42,319 bases of DNA, from contig JABYQR010000372.1 of assembly GCA_022592445.1 (NCBI GenBank), forward strand, positions 1-42,319. The letters are read 5' to 3'. Under the pieces are notes generated by a model. The model was not told the origin of the DNA. It did no database searches and saw only the letters and a program-made list of their open reading frames with translations. The stretch's first letter is position 1, and each line of letters starts with the position of its first letter. Shown here piece by piece: positions 22,314 to 32,702 of the stretch. The DNA is from Cytidiella melzeri. Lineage: Eukaryota; Basidiomycota; Agaricomycetes; Polyporales; Irpicaceae. The translations under genes and the position numbers were made by a program.

Positions 22314-23485
22314 TCAGTGATTTTCTGGCGGTTTCATCGCCTCCTCTAGGTCGATGTCCGCATCGAGATCGGAGTCCTCCTCATCTATCTCTCCATGTAT
22401 TGCGTTAGCACTGGATCCTGGCATACCAGGGAACATCAGTTGCTGGAGACCCATGTCGTGACATCGTGTCATTTTAAGCAGCATACCCAATCCCATCTTG
22501 TCATTTGCGCCTGCACCCGGACCGTTCAGCTCGTCCCAAGCTTCGTCAGATATGTCCTCGGCCCTACGACCAAAGGTCGAGCGTATTGCGCCAGGGTAGT
22601 TGTGGGCTACAAGAAGGTAGCATAAGGCGGAGCCTGGCGACAGTTTGAAAAGCACACGATGAGGCAATCGTTATGGCTCACATATTCCGCTGATACATTG
22701 CTCCTCATGAAGCTTCTGCGATTCCTCCCTGCGGGTTTCCGAGTCTTGGTTCTCTGGTATACCTGTGGTATACTCCTCATCACTCTCCTCGTCCTTCGCA
22801 GCGAACGGTTCTCGCGTAAGGTCACCAAGGTGGTACAGTCTCTTGCATGCGGGACACACGCGAGATTTCATCCTGCTGAGGTTATACCACGCGATCTGAC
22901 CACCTGTTTACTTTTCAAACGCGCGAGCAGTCAGGTTCTTGATACACGCACCATAGCGGTCTCCTCCGGAAGCACGCAGCACAGCATCTCCAGCACCTCT
23001 TCCTGCGCAAACTCGGCGCACAGCGGATCGTCTAGAGAAACGGGTGCAGCGACCTTGGAGTTCAGAAAGACCCCAACGTCCCGGACTCGTGGCCCATCCC
23101 CTAGATCCTCCACACAGGGACTTCGCAGAAACTCGGGTACGTCGTCATCGTCTCCTTCTATCGAATCGAGGTATCGTTGCAGGCGCGACAGCGAATCGGC
23201 GTAGCCATCGTCGAGAACTGACGGGGCTCTTGCAGACCTGAGATCTATGATGTCTATAGGGACGATGTCCGGAGAAGGGGTCAAAGTTTCCTTAGAGTAC
23301 AGCAAGGCCTTTGCGAAAGAAGGTAGAGACGGAGCCAGCAGTGAGGGAGGAGACGGCTCAGAGTATGAGGAAGGAGGTGAGTCTATGTGCTGGATGATAG
23401 TCTCAGTTGCTTGTTTTGCTTTCGTGCGCTTCTGCTTTTTGACCTCAATTTTCTTTTTCTTCTTTGAACTGCGGGGACCTGGCAT
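22314..23485 (-). CDS. Conserved-looking hypothetical protein with CxxC motif
   Basis: Three exons (23485-22948, 22903-22682, 22633-22314) give 359 residues with exact phase. The N-terminus MPGPRSSKKKKKIEVKKQKR is strongly basic, like a nuclear or nucleolar signal. A Pro/Ser-rich stretch follows, then acidic SIEGDDDDVPEFLRSP. The C-terminal half has IAWYNLSRMKSRVCPACKRLYHLGD, with one CxxC pair, and SALCYLLVAHNYPGAIRSTFG...DISDEAWDELNG. The tail is acidic (DEEDSDLDADIDLEEA). I recall similar fungal hypothetical proteins but no function. It is tail-to-tail with the FMN enzyme, 155 bp apart. A single CxxC could be half a zinc site. Confidence 0.85.
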
Positions 23486-23855
23486 GGTGAGGTGAGGACG
23501 AAAGTCGTGGTGTATGAGGCACACACAGTTGGATGGCCACTGGGATCATTGCGACGGACGCGTCGGGTCGTTTTGTTGCTCACAGTCACATGACCGTGTC
23601 GCGTCGACGTCGCGCTCGCCCGTGGTTCATTGAAACTCGTCCCTCCCTCTGCTCGACAATGTATGCTTGGGCAGAATTCTTTACATCTCACTGCGTCCCG
23701 TCTGCTTCAATATATGCAAATTGAGGTCACCCCCGCCTGGCAGCACACTAGTACTAGTGACCAGCACTCAAGCTGAGATTTCATAGCAACCACTAACTGA
23801 TAACTCCTACATTGAAAAACTGATCTTACAAAACTTTCAATCGCTGATGTGCATC
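23486..23855. other. Intergenic region upstream of the CxxC protein gene
   Basis: 370 bp between the start of the minus-strand CxxC gene and the stop of the minus-strand aldo-keto reductase. It should contain the first gene's promoter and the second gene's 3' untranslated region. No specific signal stands out apart from a palindromic CACTAGTACTAGTG near 23747. Confidence 0.5.
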
Positions 23856-25344
23856 CTACTTCCTAGGTTTAATGGGCTCCGCAACAGGCCATTTGTCAAA
23901 GGTACCTGCGGTGTCGTAAATCTTGAAGTACTGAGTGCCATCTCCCTGAAAGACAGCCCTGTTTCAATACACTGACACCCAGGAAAAGGAGAAGAATCTC
24001 ACGAATCGGTTGTATGGAAAACCCTTGTCAAATGGCTTAGTGCTCTCGAGATACGCAATTTGCTCGTGGTTAAGAGAGATCTCAAGCGCCTCGATGTTAG
24101 CGTGCAAATGCTCGACTTTACGGCCACCAACGATTGGAAACACGTATGGGGCCTTGTGAAGTAGATATGCAATAGCGACTATGGAAATGCATGCTCGTCA
24201 GCTACGATGGCGAATCTGTTCGACAGGTGCTTACCAGCTTGGATACTCTTCGCCCCCACTTGCTTCGCGACTTCCTCGAGCGCAAGGCACACTTTCCGTT
24301 CTTCCTCGGTGCGTTCCCAGTTCGTACCTTGCCTGCCATTCTCACCAGTTTCGCGTCGCCTCTGCTCCTCTTCGTCAGTGCGAATCTTGCCGGCACCGAG
24401 CACATCCCATGGTGCAATAGCCATGCCTGAAAAGGTGATACGGTGAGCTCAGAGGCGTACATGGTGATGAGAGATATACCTTCTTCACGCGCCATCGGTA
24501 TGATGTCTCGCTCCATATCGCGCAGCATCACACTCCATGCACCCTGGTAAATCACAAATGGAGTCTTGCCGGTCAGACGGGCATAGGTGTTCGCCTTCGA
24601 TACGATCCATGCTGGAGTATCAGAAATGCCCTGCAGTCAGGTCAGCTTGCTACTATCCCGAACGACGATGGCAATCGCTGCTCACGAGGTAAAGAACCTT
24701 GCCTTGCACGACGAGGTTGTGGAGGCCATTCATGACTTCTTCAATACTGGTATCATAATCCCACCAATGGAGGTAGAGAATGTCGATAAAGTGCGTTCGC
24801 AGTTTCTTCAGAGAAGCATCCACCGACTGGACCATTGACTTCAGGTTGTTTCCGACGTAGTGAGCCTTCTGCGCAATGTTTGGGTCCCCTCGCTTGTAAT
24901 TGGTCGTGTACTGATACATGGCGTGGTACGTCAAATGTTGACTTGGAGATTGAACGATGAATTAACTACCTTGGTGACAAGGACAATCTGTTCACGGTTT
25001 CCTCGTTCCTCCATCCACTCGCCGATAAACTCTTCCGATGAGCCATCTTGGCTACAATCGAGCACAACTGTTCAACACATGGCGGAACGATCTCAGAATG
25101 AACGATCAAATACGCACTAGCCATTCGCAGTGTCGATGAAATTCCCGCCTGCGTTGAAGTAGGCGTCAAGGAGCTTGAAGCTGCTCTCTTTATTCATCGC
25201 CCCGAATCCGTTCTTTTCCCATTTATCGCCGATACTCATCGCTCCCAGCTGGATTGGAGAGACATGAACGCCTGCCGTGGGGGAGAGCTTGCGCCATCGC
25301 CCAAGTCTCGTAGCTGGAGGAGGTGCATCGGTGTTGGCAGACAT
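23856..25344 (-). CDS. Aldo-keto reductase, aryl-alcohol dehydrogenase type
   Basis: Seven exons (25344-25118, 25051-24970, 24910-24686, 24630-24480, 24426-24235, 24178-24003, 23945-23856) total 1143 nt, 380 residues, all junctions in phase. Members reduce aromatic aldehydes to alcohols with NADPH in the cytosol; white-rot fungi use them in aryl-alcohol cycling during lignin attack. The catalytic tetrad is visible: Asp in [12 protein letters not shown], Tyr in the same segment, Lys in IVLVTKY, His in LYLHWWD. The cofactor region holds [14 protein letters not shown] and [20 protein letters not shown], with the family's IVGGRKxEHL motif. The C-terminus [18 protein letters not shown] is typical of this subfamily. 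Start [20 protein letters not shown] fits. Substrate is not shown by sequence. Confidence 0.94.
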
Positions 25345-25405
25345 GTCCCGCTGATCACGATACGGATGTGAGAGAAAAGAACAGCTACTACTAGTTAGTA
25401 CTGTC

Positions 25406-25413
25406 TTTATATA
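25406..25413 (-). promoter_or_regulatory. TATA box of the aldo-keto reductase gene
   Basis: On the minus strand TATATAAA lies about 62 bp before the ATG at 25344, a plausible core promoter distance for a fungal gene. Confidence 0.6.
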
Positions 25414-26089
25414 CTCTGTAGTCTGCCACGGCAGATGTTATACATCATGGCTCACGTACGGTAATCTATCGTCTTACTCATCAGGTTGGTCACTTGGACT
25501 TGGAGGTCGATTGTCGTCATTCTCGGCGGGCCGTAGTCCCGAGCGATGGGTCATGTAGTGATGTATTCAGAACATATTCGTAGACTTGTAACGAAGGAAC
25601 CACAAGCCAGTACAACCAAGAAACAGGACCACGAAACACAAAGGCGGACGAATGGACGAAAAGTCAAACGCGCAGCTCCAAGTGTTGGGCTAGAAACAAA
25701 TTCGGATGGAACAAGAACAAAATACAACGACAGGATACCGCTCTATCAGAATGGCCGAAGCGGTGTACGGCGAACGAATAGACGGAGTTCGATGGCTCCA
25801 GGCACAAACTTGAGGAACCAGCCTCAATAGCGAGTGTCGAGGGCTCATGTGGCCGACGCGTGATGGTGATGATCCTGCGCGAATGTCGTAAGTATACGAG
25901 TATAGAATTGTGCTAACAGCTAGTTTACTCACGAAAAAGGTAATTGCGTTGGGAGAAATGGGATCGAGACCAGCCCGAAGAGTGCAGCGATGTCAATGTA
26001 TGGCTGTTATGCGCAGATGTCACTAATCGAGAAAGAGAAGTAGTTCAATAGACTCACCGAAAGGGATAGGTGCTCGCCAATATTATGCG

Positions 26090-26350
26090 CAGACTCAGTG
26101 GTGAGTCTGGTCTGGGAGTCGACTTCGATGGTGATGTCGAGGTGGCGGTAAAAGGTGACCGCAATTGAGCGCAGCTCGATGGGAGAGCTGGAAGAGGCCG
26201 ACGTCCGCATAGACAGTCGAGTGTCGGTGGCACAAATGACCACCATTGAGCGCGGACCGACTGGAGGGTCCGGAAGAAGCATACCCACAGCTGAAGGTAT
26301 GGCGGCATCGAGATGTTGATGTCGTTGCGCGCAGACTCCGTGGCGAGTCT
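26090..26350 (+). repeat. Degenerate internal repeats
   Basis: GCGCAGACTC followed by GAGTCTGG recurs near 26092 and 26330. A block of about 60-80 bp beginning GTCGAG and containing TTGAGCGC recurs near 26134 and 26216. Copies are diverged, so this looks like an old tandem duplication. Confidence 0.5.
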
Positions 26351-27368
26351 GGAGTATTGGGAGTAGTGATGAGCTAAGCGAGAGGCGACAATGTTAGTGT
26401 CGTGAAATTGAGAATATGAAGACGCGACGTACCATAAAGTAGCCCTATAAAGACAAAGGATGTGTTGCGTTCAATGAACAAACATAGGAATAGAAGACGA
26501 AGAAGGAGGAAATGAGTAATCAAGAGAAAAAGCACACAGCGGATCGAGAACATATCAGTAGACAACGTAAGTACGAAGACAGCCTTGACAAAGAGGTAAG
26601 AGCGAGACGGGTGTGATAACCAGCCAGTGGTCGTCTGGTATTGGGTTGGTGTGTTGAGGAGCCAGTAGTATGGGTGGACTGGAGGTTCAAAGAACGGCCC
26701 GAAAGGATGCCAGCAATATACGCGCGATCAATGGCGCAAAGAGCCAGAGGGAAGTGGTCGGACGAGGGAAACCGACCATGCGTCGTAGTCTAGAACGAAG
26801 AATGACGACAAAAGAGGGTCTACAATGAATCGTTAGCAGGAGAAAGTGGATGCGAGTTAGGAAATACGCACCAAAAGACCGAGCGGTGGATGCATCACGG
26901 CCCCATTGCTACGGTGCGTCCAACGTCGCAGAGGGGCCGCTATACCCTGTGACACTTCGCTATGCCGCGTCCGGCTTCGCGAAGATGACACAGAGTTGCC
27001 AAGTACCCACGCTCGACCGCGTCCGGCCTCACGTAGATACCTAGCAACTCGTGAGGCAGAAATCGACTCGCGCTAACACGAGAGCTGGAAGAAGCGTGTG
27101 CATGAACACGACCGACACGGCCATCTTGGGAGGCGCGCCGAGGGATGACTTGAAGCTTGTGTGGGTAATGTGCGTTAGGCAGAAAGCCGCGACCGGAGTA
27201 GAAGTATCAGATGGCGTGCGTGGAGTGCCACGATGATGCCGAGAAGAGTATGATCTTGAAGCTAAGTCGTCGAAGCCATTTGAGGGATTTTTGAGATTTT
27301 GTATCCGAGGCCAGAAGAGAAGAGAGACAAATCCAGTATGATGTTGAAGATGAGGGATCCAGAGAGAA

Positions 27369-27420
27369 GAAGAGACGAGACGAGACGAGGCGAGACGAGG
27401 CGAGGCGAGACGAGACAAGA
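27369..27420 (+). repeat. GAGAC/GAGGC pentamer microsatellite
   Basis: Ten or so contiguous units of GAGAC or GAGGC. Translation of the opposite strand gives meaningless RLASPRLASSRLVSS repeats. Confidence 0.9.
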
Positions 27421-27648
27421 TATGAAGAGTCATCTAGCCTAGACAGTAGAAGAGTAGAGACGAGACAAATCCAGGTAGTAGGGCCGTCCATCATGTTATC
27501 AATAAGAATAGAGTGTGTTCAGTCGCTGATAGGGTGTATCTTGAGGTCCGTGGGTATTCAGTCGCGTGCGATATTTGCTTGGGGTATCTGATTTGTGGTA
27601 CGATATTGGGCGTTCAAAATTCATGTTCGAAACCATGCTCTTGCGCAT

Positions 27649-29169
27649 TCAATAGAGGAAGTCGAGCGAGCCGAGTGAGCCACAGATAGCATTGAGGTTG
27701 TGCTCATTGACGACGTCGAGAACGGTGGAGAGGAATGCGTCGACGTCGCCGTCACAAGCTGGCGGTGGGGTCCGCGGTACATCGGATTCCTTGTCCGACT
27801 GCTGAAAAGTTCTGTCTATCTCAGTCGTTACCACCTCAGGCTGCTGTGACGAGCAGAAGTCAGCTACGTCAGCCATCGAATAAATCAAGGCCACTCACGT
27901 TCGTTTTGCCCACCGAGAGCCATCGAGCAAGCTCCTTGTGATCAAGACCGCCGTCAGCCTTTGCCTCTGTTGCGTACTCAGAGTCTGTGAGCACATGATC
28001 CAGGAGCGGGAGCCGTCGGCCTTCGCGCCCGTATGGCGAGCTCTTGCGCCGCTGGAAAAACCTGTCCGACCGTCCGATCTTGCTAGGCGTGCCGACCTCC
28101 GCGACGACCCTTCGCTTCCTCTCGTCCTTGATATGGAGTCGGTTGATTGACTCGCAGAGAGGCGTCTGAGGGACGACGACGGCAACCTGACCCATGTGCT
28201 GAGGGAACTCGTTGACAGCTGGCGATAGCGAGGGGCTTACGACCGATGTGCGCACATCGGTCGAGCAACTAGAGTCGCTAACGTCGGCTTCAGAGAAGCA
28301 CATAGGGTGGTCGACAAGTGTCGGTGCTGGGAAGGGTTCAACGAACGCCGAAGCCAGTACATTGCGGACGGGCTGACGAGCCCACGATGATCTTGGTGAG
28401 AGTCCAGGAGGGAAGAAGTAATCACTCGACGGTGGGAACTGCGGCAAAGCCATGTTTTGGATGCCGTCCAGGCTCATGGCGTCGTCGACATCAGACCGGA
28501 TTACCGGAGAACTCATCTTGATGTCAGCGTCATCGATGTTCATGGCAGCGTTCGAGACAACCTCCTGCAGCATGGTGAGCAACGGGTTGTTGGAGCAGAT
28601 GGGCTCTCACGTACCTCTGTCAGATCGATGATCATAGACTCTGACCCGTCTTCGATGGAAAGGTTGTAAAGCCTATCGAGGAACTCTAGATCGAGGGGCT
28701 CGTCTAGTACGAAGACGTCCGGGAGCTCGTAGTCCACATCGTCGTCGACATCGGGGGACTCACAGTCCATGTCGTCGTCCGAGTCAAAGGCTTCAGCGTC
28801 GGCGGATGACTTTACGATAGCCACGGCTGGCCTCGATGGTACAATGGGAGCCGCGATGAGATGTTTCGCCTTCGACTTCAAGTTTGACTTGCCAGCGAGC
28901 GGGAGGTTGAAGCGCAAGCGGAGAGGGTTCTTCTTCTTGTCGTACGGAGGGAGAAAAGGTACGTCAGTTGAGCCCTTGCTAGTCGTCTTCCTCTGAGTGT
29001 GCGCATGCGTCGTGGTGAGCGAAGAGATGAACTTCTTGCAACCCGCCTTGAAGGACGGCGCGGGAGACTCGTTGGACTTGCTCTTAACTTTGAGCTTGAA
29101 CTTGCCCTTCTTCGTCCTATTCACGCTGAGCTTAGAGAAGGTGTCAAGGAGGTTACGCAGATTGGCCAT
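27649..29169 (-). CDS. Unrecognised protein, 471 residues, basic head and acidic segments
   Basis: Three exons (29169-28615, 28564-27899, 27843-27649) give 1416 nt with exact phase across introns of 50 and 55 bp. The start MANLRNLLDTFSKLSVNRTK is followed by a very basic region (KKGKFKLKVKSKSNE) and a strongly acidic one (DSDDDMDCESPDVDDDVDYE, about residues 140-160). The middle exon is Ser/Pro-rich and ends with basic segments (KDERKRRVVAEVGTPSKIG, RFFQRRKSSPYGREGRR). The C-terminus is ILE/LEU-rich (FLSTVLDVVNEHNLN...GSLGSLDFLY). No known domain, signal peptide or membrane segment. Alternating basic and acidic disordered segments suggest a nuclear or regulatory protein; that is inference only. 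Confidence 0.75.
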
Positions 29170-30192
29170 GGTGTTGCTGGTGGGTGCTGGTCTTGAGGTG
29201 TTCGTGTCAAATGAATGATGGGGGAAGGAGAGAAAGTCGAACTTGCTTTGAACCACTTTACTCGGCGCATTTGTACCGTTTCGACGCGTCGTTGGGTTTC
29301 AAACCCCGCTCCATGTTTAAGGCCACACGTGACGCCCGCGTACCGCCAAACATGAAGCGGCGGTTCGGCTTCTGCTCGCACTTCGCATCGAAGCAGCGTT
29401 CGAATACAGCTATTTCCTTTTTTGGTAACGTGCGTGGCGTCCCCCATCACGCAGGTATGTGAGCGTGACCGTGACAAGCTGTCCGTTCAGGCTAACTTGA
29501 AATTCGCCATCGTCACAGTGCACACTCTCACATCTATTCAGTATGTTACATAAGGGGTTTGTTTCTCTACATTGTTATGCCGGGTATTGTCACCGTATGT
29601 TTCCACGTAGCTTGTCGACTCGAGGTCCCCGGCAAAATAAGTATTGCGCAGTCTCAGTATCCCTCCTAGTCATTGACCTCGCACATCCTCCACAGGTGCT
29701 TCTACCAACACGTCCGTGCGAGTCGGCAAGCCTCTCGATATAATAACGTCTGTTATGCTACTTGAAACACACGCCATTGGCCTCAGCTGCAACGGTAAAG
29801 CAACCTGATTCAAGACGTTGCTACTCTCTTGTATGCTCAAGGCACTTGTCGTCCCATAGTATCTCGAGAATACTAATGCTGGCAAGCCCTGGCACCGCCA
29901 ATTATAGCTGATATACAGCGATGACCCACCCGCTTTGTGCAGTGATGAAAACGATGTGTTGGTATGTAGCCGGAGAATGTTGTCCATGTGAGCCAGGTTC
30001 AAACGCAGGCAGCAGATACATCTAGTCATGACTCGCGTGCGCACTCAGACTCCCACTCGTGTGTGTATCAGCTCGTTTATCCTGTGCCGCAGGATATCAT
30101 TCCGAAGAAGGTATTTGTGATGGAAGAGATCAAGCTTGTGCCCGGCTATATCACGTGTCGTCGTCGTACTGTGATAGGTTCAAGACAAGAGT
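29170..30192. other. Intergenic region left of the hAT element, no gene recognised
   Basis: About 1 kb. It presumably holds the promoter of the minus-strand gene at its left. Frames up to 124 codons occur on both strands but show no motif. Right of about 29990 the sequence may once have been continuous with 39017 onward, before the hAT element inserted. Confidence 0.5.
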
Positions 30193-30200
30193 TACACAAT
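30193..30200 (+). repeat. Left 8-bp target-site duplication of hAT (TACACAAT)
   Basis: TACACAAT directly precedes the left end and recurs directly after the right end at 39009-39016. Eight base pairs is the characteristic hAT duplication length. Confidence 0.92.
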
Positions 30201-30475
30201 TAGTGCTTAGCAAATACCATTAAATATTTCAACTGGCCTGTATTTAATGATTACCATTGAATACCAATACCACATGATGTGTATTGAATAATAATGTATT
30301 TAATAGTATTGGTATTGGCTAGTATTGGTATTTATTGGTATGTAATGGTATTTAATGATATAGTCAGTGTTTGGGTGATTCAAGTTCAAGTCCTTGCTCA
30401 ACTGAGTCTCTGATTGTCTTGCATTTATAGCTAACACATTGTACAATGAACTCATGAAGACAGTAAGATGGTGTG
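30201..30475 (+). repeat. hAT left terminal and subterminal repeat region
   Basis: AT-rich stretch with repeated TATTGGTA and TATTTAATGG motifs (30215-30365), typical of subterminal transposase-binding repeats. The copia insertion begins at 30476. Confidence 0.75.
30471..30475 (+). repeat. Left target-site duplication of copia (GTGTG)
   Basis: GTGTG precedes the left LTR and recurs after the right LTR at 35697-35701. Five base pairs is usual for Ty1/copia. Confidence 0.93.
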
Positions 30476-30692
30476 TGTTATGAGAGTACTGGTACAACGT
30501 AGTCAATGATAGATTGTTATGATACAAATACAGGGTGTGAAGCACATACCTGGTACAACGTAGTCAATGATAGAGAATACGTTGTACCAGGATCGTCTGT
30601 GTAAGTCCGTGGGGCGCCTAATACTCGTTATGGCAATCCGCATCCCCCGCCTCTTTCCTAATCGAGTGACTCAGGCGGGTCACCATCTGACA
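30476..30692 (-). repeat. Copia 3' LTR (217 bp)
   Basis: On the plus strand from TGTTATGAG to CATCTGACA. The adjoining CCCCCCCTTGACC at 30693 onward is, on the coding strand, the polypurine tract. Contains the inverted repeat listed separately. Confidence 0.95.
30549..30591. repeat. Perfect 14-bp inverted repeat in the copia LTR
   Basis: CCTGGTACAACGTA (30549-30562) and its exact reverse complement (30578-30591) flank a 15-bp loop. The same structure is at about 35553-35595 in the other LTR. A further direct copy of TGGTACAACGTAGTCAATG lies near 30490. It could form an RNA hairpin in the LTR transcript or bind a dimeric factor. Confidence 0.8.
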
Positions 30693-32516
30693 CCCCCCCT
30701 TGACCCGTATCGAGTCCTAGAAACTTCACCCCTAGAATGTAAGATGCGTGGTAGACCCTTTGTAAGAATATCCGCCATGTTCTCCTTTCCGGGTACGCGG
30801 TGTACATCTATCAATCGTTTATTCACGCAGTCTCGAATGAAGTGGATGCGTATGTCGATATGTTTCATTCGGGTGTGTCCGTGAGGATCGTGAGTACACG
30901 CGACCGTTCCGTTGTTGTCGCAAAAGAGTATTGTAGCATGGTTCTGAGGGAAACCCAATTCTTCGAGTAATTGTCGAAGGAATATGATCTGACTTGCGGC
31001 GTGTGTGCAAGCGAGGTATTCTGCCTCGCACGAGGATAGCGCGACGACCGCCTGTTGCTTTGAGCTCCACGAAATTGGTGAATTTCCCATCATCATCACG
31101 TAGCCCGAGATTGACTTTCTATGTTCTGTTGAACCCCAATCAGAGTCAGTGAACGCCCGGAAGATTGGATATGGGTGATCGAGGTGACCAAGAGATATGC
31201 CTGCGGATCTGGTACCTTGCAAATATCGCAGGAGGTGCTTCGCCGCTGTCCAATGTTTGATTCCATAATTTGACACATATTTGGCCAGTTCGCGGACGGC
31301 AAAAGCTAGGTTGGGTCGGCATGTCGTGACCAAGTACATCGCCTTTCCGACTACCGCACAATACGGAAGATCGCGGACGTTCAATCGGTCCTGGTCGGTT
31401 TGTGGACAGTCGTTGATAGAGAAGACGGTGTGTGGCGGCAGGGGTGTACTAACTGCATTGCAGTGTTCCATTCCAAACGTGCGTAGGATAGACTCGATGT
31501 ATGATTCTTGCGACAATAAGAGCGTTCGCCGATCTCTGTTCCGCGTGACTTTGCATCCTAAGAGCCACTCGACGTCGCCGTTGTCGGTAATCTCGAAACA
31601 TTTACTGAGTTGCTGAGTGACTAGATCCGATTCCGCTTTAGACGTCGATGCGAGGAGTATGTCATCGACACTTGTGGCTGACATCGACTTGTGTGTATCG
31701 CGTTCATGGAGATGGACGCTCCAATCTGATTCGCATCTGCGGAATCCAAGACTCATGTATTTGTCATTGAATTCGAGATACCATGATCTCCCCGCCTGCT
31801 TCAACCCGTATAGCCCCTTGTGAAGACGCCAATAGCCAAGTCCAGCGATCTCCGGTCGGCGCATGTAGATTTCTTCCGCAAGAGGGCCATTGAGGAAAGC
31901 CGTCTTGATATCTATGTGGCGTAATTCCAGGTCTTGAAATGCCGCGACTGCAAGTATCACTCGAACAGAGTCCCATCTGGCGACGGGAGCAAACGTATAT
32001 GTGAAATCCTGTCCAGGAATCTGTGTGAATCCTTTGGCGACTAGACGTGCCTTGAAGCACGAGATGTGGCCGTTGAGGTTCCGCTTGATGTGGAGTACCC
32101 ACTTGCAGTCTACAGCTTTCCGACCCGGCGGTAGGGATTCAATTTCCTCATAGACTCCTTTAGCCTTCAATGCCTCTAATTCCTCGTATATTGCCGCTAG
32201 CCACTCCGTCCAGTAAATGCTCCGTTGTGCCTCTTTGATTGTGTTAGGATCAGTGGCGTCAGGGTCGTCGATTGGCTGTAGTGCGCCGAAAATGAGTGAG
32301 TCGTATTGCACGTTGGCATGAACAAACATGGGAATGAAATTGGAGATATGAGCTATGTTGACATCGACTGATAAATCTTCGCCTCAGACGAGAACGTCTA
32401 TGAGTGCGGCATGCACGTCCAGCCCCCCCTCGTTCGAGTTGGTGGTAGGCACGAAATCTTGATAGCGTTCTGGTAATGTGGGTACACGACGTTCACGTTG
32501 TTGCGCCAAAGAATCA

Positions 32517-32582
32517 CTAGATATGATGTATAGAAATATGGTCAGAATCGATTATTAGTGTGTTAGCACATAAATGACACAC
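32517..32582 (-). other. Predicted intron 2 in copia pol (66 bp)
   Basis: Donor GTGTGT, branch-like CTAAC and CTAAT, acceptor ATCTAG. Retained, it would stop translation at TAATAA; removed, the reading frame joins exactly. Confidence 0.75.
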
Positions 32583-32639
32583 CGAGAGGATAAGTCATTT
32601 TCCCGCTCCATATGAGCGTCCAGCTGCGTAGCAGCACGT

Positions 32640-32702
32640 CTAATTGTATAAATAAACAATTAGATATTACGCCGTTTTCATTAGCGTATCCCAATCACTC
32701 AC
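32640..32702 (-). other. Predicted intron 1 in copia pol (63 bp)
   Basis: Donor GTGAGT, branch-like CTAAT, acceptor CAATTAG. The stop codon TGA that ends the integrase frame is made by the donor itself (CA/GTGAGT), so unspliced RNA ends there. The 57-bp exon between the two introns is open in the required frame. Confidence 0.78.

Larger units (their letters stand above)
25414..27648. other. 2.2 kb without a recognised gene
   Basis: The plus strand is purine-rich over much of this stretch. I find degenerate repeats (about 26090-26350) and a pentamer microsatellite (27369-27420), but no domain, splice-consistent gene or transposon end. Minus-strand frames around 26007-26308 and 27041-27494 are low-complexity products of these repeats. 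Confidence 0.5.

Noticed and set aside
27041..27494. Minus-strand frames with RLASPRLASSRLVSS
   Set aside because: They translate the GAGAC/GAGGC microsatellite and are low-complexity artefacts.
29990..30060. Possible tRNA-like GGTTCAAAC box
   Set aside because: No A box or foldable acceptor stem around it; no tRNA or rRNA gene was seen anywhere in the window.
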